Of a stretch of 64,000 nucleotides of DNA, positions 26,061-34,699 are shown in pieces (within the stretch, counting starts at the first letter, position 1; every line of letters starts with the position of its first letter). Under the pieces are notes generated by a model. That model ran no database searches, was not told the origin of the DNA, and was given only the letters and a program-made list of their open reading frames with translations. The translations under genes were made by a program, and so were the position numbers. The stretch is from Elusimicrobiota bacterium (lineage in GTDB: Bacteria > Elusimicrobiota > Elusimicrobia > FEN-1173): positions 19,852-83,851 of the forward strand of contig JAEURZ010000013.1 of NCBI GenBank assembly GCA_016788905.1, read 5' to 3'.

Positions 26061-27383
26061 ATGAGCTTCCGAAATCAATGGGTGAAGATTCACGGCGTAA
26101 TGAGTCAAAAGTTCGCCTCGGATGTCCTTTGGAATATAAGCAGTTTTTGTTTCCTCGCTGTGGGTGGCTTATTAACGAACTATTCCATTACAAACCTTTC
26201 TGGCGATGCCTCCCTAGGCATATTTAATCAGGCCTTTGCCCTGTTTATTGTTTTTTCGCAAATCGGGGTCGGAGGATTCCAATTTTCAGTCTTACATCAC
26301 ATATCTCATTCCATTCATAATGAGGAGAAATGTATTGCCATTTTCACATCCGCTTTTGTCCTTGTGGGAGGCTTGGCTAGTTCCCTTGTTTTAATCATTT
26401 TTCTATCAAGAGACCACTTATCAATTTTTATTAAAAGCCCTAACGTCCTATCGGCGTTTTTACTGACTTTACCGGGTCTTATTTTTTATTCGTTAAACAA
26501 AGTGATCATGCTCTCTCTCAACGCGCTCCGCCATATGCGTGCCTACGCTATTTTTCAAGGATTGCGTGCTTTGTTTATTCTCTCATCAACGCTTTTTCTT
26601 TGTCTAAATAAATTTGACCCCGTTTCTTATAGCTTGTCCCTTTCCCTTTCCGAATTCCTGTTATTCATTTTGCTCGTCGGTTATAGCCAAAAGAACGCGA
26701 TCGCATTTAGTTTTAATAGGTTATTTTTACCCTCTTTAAAAAAACACCTGTCTTTTGGCCTTCGAGGAGTCTTCAGTGGAATTCTTATTGAGTTTAATAC
26801 CCGAGTTGATATTCTGCTTTTGGGTTTTATTACTCAAAACAACGCGCTCATTGGTGTCTATAGCTTTCCCGCTCTTTTAGCTGAAGGACTTGGACAAATA
26901 CCTATCGTCATTCGCCAAAATATAGACCCAATTCTAGGGCAAGCGTTTTCAAAACAAAAAGAGGCCGAATCATTCAAATCGGTCCAACAGGGAGTTTACA
27001 CGTTTTTTCTCCCCCTCTTCGTTACGGGTTGTATCGCTATCCTCATTGCCTACCCTTTCTTTTTTAATCTATTCATGAACAATAAGGGAAACACCTATGC
27101 CAGCAGCATGACTTTTTGTATTTTGGTGATAGGGGTAATTATGGGAGCAGCGTTTCGCCCCTTCATGGGAATTTTTCTCCAAGGGGGAAGGCCAGGCCTT
27201 TATACATCTTTGATTCTCACCGTATTCATTTCGAATATTGTTCTCAATATATTACTCATCCCCTACTTTTCAATTTACGGATCAGCCCTTGCAACAACAC
27301 TCGCCTGCCTCATTGAAGGCGCACTCCTTGTTTTCCTCAGCCAAAGGATATTTAACATCCGGATCATTCCTTCTTTTCAATAA
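26061..27383 (+). CDS. Wzx-type polysaccharide flippase (MOP superfamily), first copy
   Basis: A 440-residue integral membrane protein with about 12 hydrophobic segments, beginning with SSFCFLAVGGLLTNYSITN and an LGIFNQAFAL stretch typical of the Wzx/PST flippases. It moves undecaprenyl-linked repeat units across the inner membrane. The gene is AT-rich and is the last of block B. Its 3' end overlaps the 3' end of the convergent LamG/GT-C gene by 20 bases, so neither gene has room for its own terminator. A second, unrelated-looking flippase is encoded at 38530, which suggests two export systems or two repeat units. Confidence 0.85.
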   Translation: MSFRNQWVKIHGVMSQKFASDVLWNISSFCFLAVGGLLTNYSITNLSGDASLGIFNQAFALFIVFSQIGVGGFQFSVLHHISHSIHNEEKCIAIFTSAFVLVGGLASSLVLIIFLSRDHLSIFIKSPNVLSAFLLTLPGLIFYSLNKVIMLSLNALRHMRAYAIFQGLRALFILSSTLFLCLNKFDPVSYSLSLSLSEFLLFILLVGYSQKNAIAFSFNRLFLPSLKKHLSFGLRGVFSGILIEFNTRVDILLLGFITQNNALIGVYSFPALLAEGLGQIPIVIRQNIDPILGQAFSKQKEAESFKSVQQGVYTFFLPLFVTGCIAILIAYPFFFNLFMNNKGNTYASSMTFCILVIGVIMGAAFRPFMGIFLQGGRPGLYTSLILTVFISNIVLNILLIPYFSIYGSALATTLACLIEGALLVFLSQRIFNIRIIPSFQ

Positions 27384-29742
27384 GGGTTAAGAGGGTGTCA
27401 TCCCATTGATAATTCGATAGGGAAACATAATTGAGGGATCCCATTGAAAAATATTCGGGTTTGTCCGTTAATATATACCGGCCTGTGAAATTATGAGCCG
27501 TTTCTCTATCCTTCAATATTATAATTGAAGCATTCACTTCCTTCTCGTTTTCAATCTGACCATCAAATGTTTCTTTTCTATGAAATTTTCCATCAAAAAA
27601 CACCCGGTAGACCCATGGGATCCTATCCATTTTCATGCCTTGTGAATTTTCAATAAAAACACCAAACATTTTATGAGGCAATCGGTTAAAGATAGATATT
27701 AAAGAATAATAAGGCTGGGCCTCATTCCGATCAAAAGCTGTCTTTTTGTAAGCCAACCCTCCATTTAAAAACGCCATAAAAAAAACGATGAGGCCAAACC
27801 CAGCAGCGAAAATGGTTGCGGATGAGAAAATCTCAATGAGAATAAAAAATCCTATTAAAAAAGCTGGGCCCCACGAGTAGAGGAGCTTTACCCCTATCGG
27901 ATAAGGGAAAGCTTCAGAATAGACATCTTGAACTAAAAAATAATTGTAGTCATACGAAAATTGAGAAACAGGGGGGTAGATACGTGCGTAGGAGAAAGCG
28001 AATACAATCACCAAAAAGCCTGCCATCAAGAATAAGAATGGTCTATTAAAGATTTCAGATTTCGCTAATCTCTCATGTGCGACCTCACCTAAATAAATGG
28101 CTGTACCAAGCAAACAAAATACAAATGCCGGATAAAAATAATTTGGAATGGGTGGTCCCCCTAATCGAATAACACACAAAAACAATAAATACACCCAACT
28201 TATCGTAAACAAATAATTTGTAATGACATTACGATAGGCCCCGAGCAATGCAATTAATGCGAGCATCGGGTAATATTTACTGTTCATAATTAAATCAAAA
28301 TAATTATTTATTGGTTTTCCTGCGGTCTTTAGATTCTCATTTATTGATGATTTAAAAAACAAGTAACAAACATTGACCAACGATTCCCAGTTATAAAGGA
28401 TAATAAATATCCCCAAAGCGCACAGGACACCCACCATAAATCCAATGATATATCGAATGATCCACCGTGTCTCTTTCTTAAAAATTAAGAATCCAATGGA
28501 AAACAGGATCGAAGCAATTCCTGTTGCTTTACTGAAAGTTGCCCAAGCCGAAAAAAAACCAGCCAGGAAGATTAAGACTCTCGCATTATCCCTTTCAAAT
28601 GAAGCTGAGAGACAGATAAATGATGCTAAACCAAACAAGGCAACCGTTTGGTCTGGATAGACGTAGGTACTCCAGCCAAGGGTTAAGTAGGTTGTGTTAA
28701 AAAAGAGGCCGACAATAATTGTGGCCCACACCCCTGACGAACGAGACGCCCACCATAGACACATAGCCAACAATGAAGTGTTGACCAATAATATGTATAT
28801 TGGACCGGCGTAGATGGGTGGAAATATTTCACAAAATACAAACAAATTATTAGCCAGGACAATGCGATCCAGCCACGGCCAATACCCATAGGTGGTCTTC
28901 CAAACAGCAGAACCGACATATTGAAGGGGGTCAGAAGGGGCCGCGAGCGTTCTAAAGGAAAACCAGACGTGCGTTAAGTAAAACAAAACAGAACTAGAAC
29001 CCACAGCCCATACGATGCTTCTTTGTGATAGCCAAAACAGAAAAATCAAAACACCCCCAATTAGCATGATACTCCAACCAGGGACCATTAAAAAAGATTC
29101 TAGCCCTCGAAGAAGGCCAACCTGAATTTTTGTCAACGATCGATCGAACACTTTTAACCGGGCAATTTCCCCTTGAAAGTTTTGACGCCCATCCCCTCCA
29201 ATATAGAGATCTGAACCCACAATTGAATTCCGGTCGGAATATTCACGCCGCATCACGTCCTTCCCATTGACAAACAACACGATCTGTTTGCCATCGTAAC
29301 GAAGGACAACATGATTCCAAAACCCAATTTTAAGATCATTCGATTTTGTAACACTACCGACACCATTGGCGTAAGCCCATAATTGAGAAGCTTCCCTTTC
29401 ATCACGGGTCAGAGCGAATTCATATTCACCTTTTCGGATAATGACTGTATCTGGCATCAGACCTCTCTGGGGGGAGGGTTTGACCCATACACTGATGGAC
29501 ATTTGTTGGGGAGGTCGGATGGGAAGCTGATGGTGTATAAAGTTCTCACCATCAAATACAAACGAATCAAAACCGACACCAATCGTGTGTTGATTAATTT
29601 TATTTTCTGTTGGCAGACTCGAATTAATCGCCTCTAACGATACGATTAAATGACCAGGATTCAATGTTCGTTGTATGCCCTTAAAAATAAAAAAGGCGAG
29701 GACACCCAATGAAACGATGCCTAGGATTGTCTTTCCCTTCAT
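27364..29742 (-). CDS. Membrane protein: LamG/concanavalin-like domain fused to a GT-C (GT39/83-like) multi-pass domain
   Basis: A 792-residue protein. One N-terminal membrane helix (about 6-24) is followed by a periplasmic LamG/ConA-like beta-sandwich at about 60-205 (FDGENFIHHQLP, MSISVWVKPS, WNHVVLRYDG, LFVNGKDV, LYIGGDG, GEIARLKVFDRSLT). Then come about 12 hydrophobic segments (220-650) and a soluble C-terminal domain of about 120 residues. The multi-pass part, with LQYVG-W near its start, resembles lipid-linked GT-C transferases, but I see no certain catalytic Asp motif. A LamG module on such a protein is unusual and could bind the exported glycan. The gene is markedly AT-rich (15 G/C in the 60 bases 28261-28320). 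It lies 26 bases after the WbpE-type gene and ends in a 20-base overlap with wzx. Confidence 0.7.
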   Translation of the reverse strand: MKGKTILGIVSLGVLAFFIFKGIQRTLNPGHLIVSLEAINSSLPTENKINQHTIGVGFDSFVFDGENFIHHQLPIRPPQQMSISVWVKPSPQRGLMPDTVIIRKGEYEFALTRDEREASQLWAYANGVGSVTKSNDLKIGFWNHVVLRYDGKQIVLFVNGKDVMRREYSDRNSIVGSDLYIGGDGRQNFQGEIARLKVFDRSLTKIQVGLLRGLESFLMVPGWSIMLIGGVLIFLFWLSQRSIVWAVGSSSVLFYLTHVWFSFRTLAAPSDPLQYVGSAVWKTTYGYWPWLDRIVLANNLFVFCEIFPPIYAGPIYILLVNTSLLAMCLWWASRSSGVWATIIVGLFFNTTYLTLGWSTYVYPDQTVALFGLASFICLSASFERDNARVLIFLAGFFSAWATFSKATGIASILFSIGFLIFKKETRWIIRYIIGFMVGVLCALGIFIILYNWESLVNVCYLFFKSSINENLKTAGKPINNYFDLIMNSKYYPMLALIALLGAYRNVITNYLFTISWVYLLFLCVIRLGGPPIPNYFYPAFVFCLLGTAIYLGEVAHERLAKSEIFNRPFLFLMAGFLVIVFAFSYARIYPPVSQFSYDYNYFLVQDVYSEAFPYPIGVKLLYSWGPAFLIGFFILIEIFSSATIFAAGFGLIVFFMAFLNGGLAYKKTAFDRNEAQPYYSLISIFNRLPHKMFGVFIENSQGMKMDRIPWVYRVFFDGKFHRKETFDGQIENEKEVNASIIILKDRETAHNFTGRYILTDKPEYFSMGSLNYVSLSNYQWDDTLLTLIEKKE

Positions 29743-29768
29743 CCCTATCGGCCCCTTTTGATGAACGG

Positions 29769-30935
29769 TTATTTCGCTGTTACTTTTTCAATAACTTTTT
29801 TGACAGCCGCAATCACCAACTGAGTAATGGAAAGGTCTTGAAGAGGTTCGATGGGAAGGCTCAGGACGCATCGGCTTGCGTTTACCGAATTTTTTAAGTC
29901 GCCCCAAACATGACTTCTTCCAACAAATACTTTCATCTCATTTAGTGGAAATGGATAATACACCATACACTGAACTCCTTCTTGCAGGAGAACCTTTTGA
30001 ATTTCATCACGACGCCCGTCAGGAGTTCGAATCGTGTATTGGTGAAACACATGTCCATCCACATCAACTGGTGTAATTACCAGGGAATAATTCTTAAAAC
30101 CCTGGGTGTAGGTTTCGGCAATCGCCCTCCGTTTTTCATTGAATTCATCGATAAATTTTAGTTTCGCCAAAAGGATCGCCGCCTGTAAGGTATCCAAGCG
30201 CGCATTGTACCCAATGTGTTCCACATTGTATTTGTCACGGCCCCCATGTTTCAGGAGTATCCGAATTAACGCCGCCAACTCCCCATCGTTGGTGGCCACC
30301 AATCCTCCATCTCCAAATCCACCCAAGTTTTTTGACGGGAAGAAACTGAACGTCCCTGACTCTCCCAGACCACCCACTTTTTTACCTTTCCACGAGGCGC
30401 CGAAGGCCTGCGCCACGTCCTCCACCAAAAAGAGACCACGCTCGTGTGCAAGCGACGACAAGTCGTCCATTGCACACGCCCGGCCGTACAAATGAACGGG
30501 GAGAAGGCCAACCACATTTCTTCCCCCCGGAGAGTCCAGATAGGCCCGAACTTGATTGGGATCAATGTTGAAGGTCTTGGGATCAATGTCAACAAAAACG
30601 GGAGTGGCCCCCGAACGTAGGATTGAATCCCCCGTTGCGGTAAACGTAAAGGGAGTGGTAATGATTTGATGGTTCTTTTCAAAATATTCTTTCCCAGTCC
30701 TTTTAATAGCCAGGGCACGAAGAGACAGGACTAAAGCTTCCGTTCCAGATGAAACACCGATGCAATGATTGACGGAAAGATAGTGCATCATTGCCTTTTC
30801 AAATAAATTAACTTCAGGCCCCAAAATCCAATGCTGATGATCCAAACAGGTTCCGATCGCGGCGTCAATTTCGTTTTTCATGTAAAGATATTCTCGTTTT
30901 AAATCAAGCATGGGCACTTGTACGTGTAGGGACAT
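29769..30935 (-). CDS. wbpE: DegT-family aminotransferase, WbpE/WlbC-like (UDP-3-keto sugar aminotransferase)
   Basis: A 388-residue PLP aminotransferase. VPMLDLKREYLYMKNEID at the N-terminus, IGVSSGTEALVLSLRAL, LVEDVAQAFGASWKGKKVGG and SFFPSKNLGGFGDGG with the Schiff-base Lys are all present. The N-terminal sequence and gene order (directly after the oxidoreductase/acetyltransferase fusion, 3 bases apart) match the WbpE/WlbC group, which transfers an amino group from glutamate to C3 of UDP-3-keto-GlcNAcA. WbpB and WbpE are known to work as a coupled pair, which fits the adjacency. It belongs to the block C operon. Confidence 0.87.
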   Translation of the reverse strand: MSLHVQVPMLDLKREYLYMKNEIDAAIGTCLDHQHWILGPEVNLFEKAMMHYLSVNHCIGVSSGTEALVLSLRALAIKRTGKEYFEKNHQIITTPFTFTATGDSILRSGATPVFVDIDPKTFNIDPNQVRAYLDSPGGRNVVGLLPVHLYGRACAMDDLSSLAHERGLFLVEDVAQAFGASWKGKKVGGLGESGTFSFFPSKNLGGFGDGGLVATNDGELAALIRILLKHGGRDKYNVEHIGYNARLDTLQAAILLAKLKFIDEFNEKRRAIAETYTQGFKNYSLVITPVDVDGHVFHQYTIRTPDGRRDEIQKVLLQEGVQCMVYYPFPLNEMKVFVGRSHVWGDLKNSVNASRCVLSLPIEPLQDLSITQLVIAAVKKVIEKVTAK

Positions 30936-30938
30936 GGA

Positions 30939-32492
30939 TCAATCTCCTTGAATCAATACGCCGTCGCTGAGGGAAAAGGATTGGCGACAGTATTTGCATT
31001 GAGCTTTCTCCGCTTCAAACGCCAAGGTTGTTCCGCAGAAACAAGCCCATCCCTTCTGGCGGGCAGGAACACCAACCACAATCGCATGATCGAGCACATC
31101 GGTTTTCACAACAGCGCCGGCTCCCACCACAGAATAACGTCCAATTTTCACACCACAAACAATGGTTGCATTCGCCCCAATCGTAGCTCCCTTTTTCACC
31201 AATGTTGGTAAGAATTCGTTTTTCCTTTCGATAAAAGCGCGCGGGTTGTAAACATTCGTGAAGACACAAGAGGGACCACAAAACACATCATCCTCCAGCG
31301 TGACTCCCTTGTAGACCGAAACGTTATTTTGAATTTTACAGCCGGTCCCGATACTCACATCTGGTCCAACAACGACATTCTGGCCAATGACGCATTTCTC
31401 CCCAACTTTTGATCCGTTGAGAATGTGAGAAAAATGCCAAATTTTCGAGTTCTTACCAATGGACGCCTTATCGTCCACCACAGCCGATGGATGGACAAAG
31501 ACATCGGCATGATGCCGTACGGGTTCTTTGTTCAAGAGAAGCTTTTCAGCTTTTTCAAGCACTTTTAAAACACGAAGCCCCTCCTCCCCGCTTGTTCTAG
31601 GTTCTTTTCGTGTTAGGACACAGTCGAGAAAGTGGAGAAGCTCCTTGCGCAATGGGGGTTCCGGATCCGTTGGAACGACAACATGCGGGGCTTTCGTCGC
31701 GACGGGCAACCGTCCCCCTTTCCATTCGATGAGGTGAGGATAAAGCACCAATTTGTCTTTCGCTACGTCATCAAAGACAGCCATGGTTTTAGAACCGACC
31801 ACCACAAGTTTTTGCTCCTTAAAGGGATGAAGCCAACTGACGAACACATGGGCTTTCACACCGTTAAGGAACTCAAGCACGGTCAAAGTCGTGTCGCAGA
31901 TGCCTTTATTGATGTAATCCCCGCCCGAGGCAAGGATTCGAACGGGTTCATCTTCCAGCAACATTAAAATCACGGATATATCGTGGGGGGCAAAACTCCA
32001 CCAGATATTTTCCTCTGTCCTCAGTTTTCCAATATTGAGCCGATTCGAATAGAGATACTGAATCTTTCCCAGACTTCCATCAGAGATCAGTTCCTTCAGT
32101 TTCACAACGGCGGGATGGTACTGAAGGATATGGCCAACCATGAGGATTTTGTTCAATTTTTTTGCCAAACCAACAAGTTCTTGACCTTCAATAACATTCA
32201 AGGACAGAGGCTTTTCAACAAAAACATCTTTCCCCGAAAGCAAGGCTTTCTTGACCAAATGAAAATGTGTCGTTGCTGGGGTGGCGATGGCAACAGCCTT
32301 AATTCTGTCATCCTCAAAAATATCATTGGCATCCGATGTAAATTCGACATGGGGATATTCTTTCCTCTTATCAAAGAGCGTCCCGTCATGGGCATCACAG
32401 GCCTTATGCAATACGCCCAAGTGAGTCAGATCTCTCAAAATATTTTTTCCCCAATACCCCAGGCCGATTAATCCAATAGTACGTTTATCCAC
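30939..32492 (-). CDS. Fused WbpB-type Gfo/Idh/MocA oxidoreductase and WbpD-type N-acetyltransferase
   Basis: About 517 residues. Residues 1-330 are a Gfo/Idh/MocA dehydrogenase: IGLIGLGYWGKNILRDL (NAD site), VAIATPATTHF, VEKPLSLNV with the family Lys, and WWSFAPHDISVILML. Residues 345-480 are a hexapeptide acetyltransferase (VHPSAVVDDKASIGKNSKIWHF, ATIVCGVKIGRYSVVGAGAVV) like WbpD/WlbB. The C-terminus has CFCG and CKYC, a zinc-ribbon-like pair also seen in single-domain relatives. In separate-protein systems WbpB oxidises C3 of UDP-GlcNAcA and WbpD acetylates the 3-amino group made by WbpE, the next gene here. I chose the GTG at 32492, with GGAGGG four bases upstream, overlapping the wecB stop by 8 bases. 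Confidence 0.87.
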   Translation of the reverse strand: MDKRTIGLIGLGYWGKNILRDLTHLGVLHKACDAHDGTLFDKRKEYPHVEFTSDANDIFEDDRIKAVAIATPATTHFHLVKKALLSGKDVFVEKPLSLNVIEGQELVGLAKKLNKILMVGHILQYHPAVVKLKELISDGSLGKIQYLYSNRLNIGKLRTEENIWWSFAPHDISVILMLLEDEPVRILASGGDYINKGICDTTLTVLEFLNGVKAHVFVSWLHPFKEQKLVVVGSKTMAVFDDVAKDKLVLYPHLIEWKGGRLPVATKAPHVVVPTDPEPPLRKELLHFLDCVLTRKEPRTSGEEGLRVLKVLEKAEKLLLNKEPVRHHADVFVHPSAVVDDKASIGKNSKIWHFSHILNGSKVGEKCVIGQNVVVGPDVSIGTGCKIQNNVSVYKGVTLEDDVFCGPSCVFTNVYNPRAFIERKNEFLPTLVKKGATIGANATIVCGVKIGRYSVVGAGAVVKTDVLDHAIVVGVPARQKGWACFCGTTLAFEAEKAQCKYCRQSFSLSDGVLIQGD

Positions 32493-33645
32493 GAATCCCT
32501 CCCTTATCTTTGAAAGACAGGAGCACCCGGGCAATCCGCATCGCGGCCCGGCCGTCCCCATAACATTCTGTCCCTTTCTTGAAAAAAGGCCATATCCCCT
32601 TATAATTTTTATAAAGGATATTCCATCCAGCCTTCACAGTCTCAATCCATTCGGTTTCATTTCGTAACGTGACACAAGGGACTTTAGACCAAAAGGCTTC
32701 CTTTTGCAGGCCGCCGGAATCCGTCATAACCATTTCCGCTTGGGACACGAGGGCCACGACATCAAGATAGGAGAGGGGATCAATCACTTGAACAAGTGAG
32801 GAGAACCGGACGTTTGACTTCGCATACACCCCCCTCGTTCGAGGGTGCATCGGAAAGATGACCATTTTCCCTTTTGCCGAAGAGTTAATGAAACGAATAA
32901 TTTTCTCAAAAGAGTTCGTATCCGATGTGTTTTCAGCCCGGTGAACCGTCACCACGACATAGCGGCGCGGCTTAAGAGAGAACTGTTTTAAAACCTTCGA
33001 TGAGGTGAGCGCTTTTGCCCGTGTCGATTCAAAAACATCCCGCATCACATCACCCACATTGATCGCCAACGGGTGATCCATATCCCAATGAGGCACTTTT
33101 TGATCGGGGCCTGCCCATGGGATAAGATTTCCGTTGTTCAACCGTCGGACACGACCTTCCCGCCGCAGAACCTCCACAGCATTTTTACTTGTGCAAAAAA
33201 AGAGGGACGATACCTGGTCGGTGAGGATCCGATTAATTTCCTCAGGCATTTGTTTGTTGTAACTTCGCAGTCCAGATTCAACATGGGCCACGGGAATATG
33301 CATTTTCGCCGCGGCAAGAGCGGCCCCAAGGGTCGTATTGGTATCGCCATAAACGACCACCAGGTCGGGTTTTTCCCGATAAAAAACTTTTTCTGTTCGA
33401 GTGAGAATCCGAGCTGTTTGTTCCCCATGGGAACCCGACCTAACATTAAGAAAATAATCAGGGGGAGGGATTCCCAGTCCCTGAAAAAACACCTCCGACA
33501 TATTGCGATCGTAATGCTGGCCCGTATGAATGACCAGATTCTTTAAATCCGCTTTTTTTTTCCTTGTGAACCGCCCCAGGGCAATGGCAACAGGAGCATA
33601 CTTGACAAATTGGGGACGGGCTCCAATGACATGAATAAATTTCAT
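32485..33645 (-). CDS. wecB: UDP-N-acetylglucosamine 2-epimerase family (WecB/WbpI)
   Basis: A 386-residue non-hydrolysing 2-epimerase of the GT-B fold. IGARPQFVKYAPVA (6-19), VYGDTNTTLGAALAA, HVESGLRSYNKQMPEEINR, TVHRAENTS and MTDSGGLQKEAFWSKVPCVTLRNETEW are the family motifs. The ATG at 33645 has GAGG five bases upstream. In the WbpI setting the enzyme epimerises C2 of UDP-GlcNAc3NAcA to UDP-ManNAc3NAcA, the last step of that pathway; the general family substrate is UDP-GlcNAc. The position next to the WbpB-D fusion and WbpE supports the WbpI role, which the sequence alone does not prove. Confidence 0.9.
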   Translation of the reverse strand: MKFIHVIGARPQFVKYAPVAIALGRFTRKKKADLKNLVIHTGQHYDRNMSEVFFQGLGIPPPDYFLNVRSGSHGEQTARILTRTEKVFYREKPDLVVVYGDTNTTLGAALAAAKMHIPVAHVESGLRSYNKQMPEEINRILTDQVSSLFFCTSKNAVEVLRREGRVRRLNNGNLIPWAGPDQKVPHWDMDHPLAINVGDVMRDVFESTRAKALTSSKVLKQFSLKPRRYVVVTVHRAENTSDTNSFEKIIRFINSSAKGKMVIFPMHPRTRGVYAKSNVRFSSLVQVIDPLSYLDVVALVSQAEMVMTDSGGLQKEAFWSKVPCVTLRNETEWIETVKAGWNILYKNYKGIWPFFKKGTECYGDGRAAMRIARVLLSFKDKGGIRG

Positions 33646-33724
33646 CCCATCCTCACAGGTAGGCAACAAAAACCCCAAAGAACCATCATGATCATTCTTT
33701 CCGTCTTTGCCTTATCAATCAAAC

Positions 33725-34597
33725 CTAGTTGTCATTCCGTTTAGAAAGAACAAAAGTAAATTGCCATGCCATCAATCGAATGATGGGAATCTTTAGGACA
33801 ATTCGATCCAGGGCATTAAATAAACGGTGAACGGCTTCAATTTTTATGAATACGCCAAGAATGGAAAATAAATGCCAGAAGTGAACTTCACTCACTTCAA
33901 AAAAACGTTGGGCAAAAGAGACATCTCGCATCGAAAGGATATGCCCCTTTTCCCATTTGGTTCGCATCTGTGGGGTAAACTCTCGGTAGAGTTTGATGAC
34001 TGGATTATAATTCAATGCTTCCACTGCCAAAACCTTACCCCCTGGTTTAAGAATTCGACGAAGTTCGGGAAAAGCATAACTAAGGTCTAAGTGATGAAGC
34101 ATCCCACTGCAAATAACGATATCAACGGAATTGTCCGGAAGACCAGTGTTTTCACAATCGCCCTGTAAATACAAGGTATTTTCCGATAAATGACACGAGT
34201 TGGCTTTGGCTTGGCAGTTTTGAATTGAGACATCACTGATATCGATTCCAATAGAAAGGGCCGCTCCGGCCTGGGCGGCTAAAAGGCTCATTGCTCCATT
34301 TCCGCAGGCATAATCTAAAAATATTTTTTCTCCACAGTTTTTTTTAATCCAGGATTCCACATAGGCTCTGGATAATTGAGTGGTTGAATAATATTTTTTA
34401 TTGCCATGAAGAAGTTCAAAGGTATCCTTTGGAAGGTTGGAAATAATTTCAGCATTCCGATCTTTGTTATGAAATGCCAATTCCTCTTTTTTCCTATTAT
34501 TCAGGCTGGCTTGCCAAACCGCTGAGGAAGCATTTTTAGCCTTATTAACCAATTCGGATTTTAATTCTTGTGCGAAAGATTTAGATGTGGTTTGCAT
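33725..34597 (-). CDS. SAM-dependent methyltransferase (class I)
   Basis: A 290-residue methyltransferase. FLDYACGNGAMSLLAAQAGA is motif I near residue 103, IGIDISDVSI and LPDNSVDIVICSGMLHHLDL follow, and ELRRILKPGGKVLAVEAL is the usual post-motif strand. The start at 34597 has GAGGAG four bases upstream. The substrate is unknown: a sugar hydroxyl of the repeat unit or a polyprenyl-linked glycan is likely, because the gene lies in block C between the HisF-like gene and wecB. A weakly hydrophobic C-terminal part (about 235-285) might associate with the membrane. Confidence 0.83.
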   Translation of the reverse strand: MQTTSKSFAQELKSELVNKAKNASSAVWQASLNNRKKEELAFHNKDRNAEIISNLPKDTFELLHGNKKYYSTTQLSRAYVESWIKKNCGEKIFLDYACGNGAMSLLAAQAGAALSIGIDISDVSIQNCQAKANSCHLSENTLYLQGDCENTGLPDNSVDIVICSGMLHHLDLSYAFPELRRILKPGGKVLAVEALNYNPVIKLYREFTPQMRTKWEKGHILSMRDVSFAQRFFEVSEVHFWHLFSILGVFIKIEAVHRLFNALDRIVLKIPIIRLMAWQFTFVLSKRNDN

Positions 34598-34699
34598 AGC
34601 ACTCCTCAGAAAAAGCCCAACGGGTATGGGCATCATAACAAAATTTTAACCGCCTAAAATTTGATCTTAAAGACACGGTTCAGCCAGAGATGCGACCCA

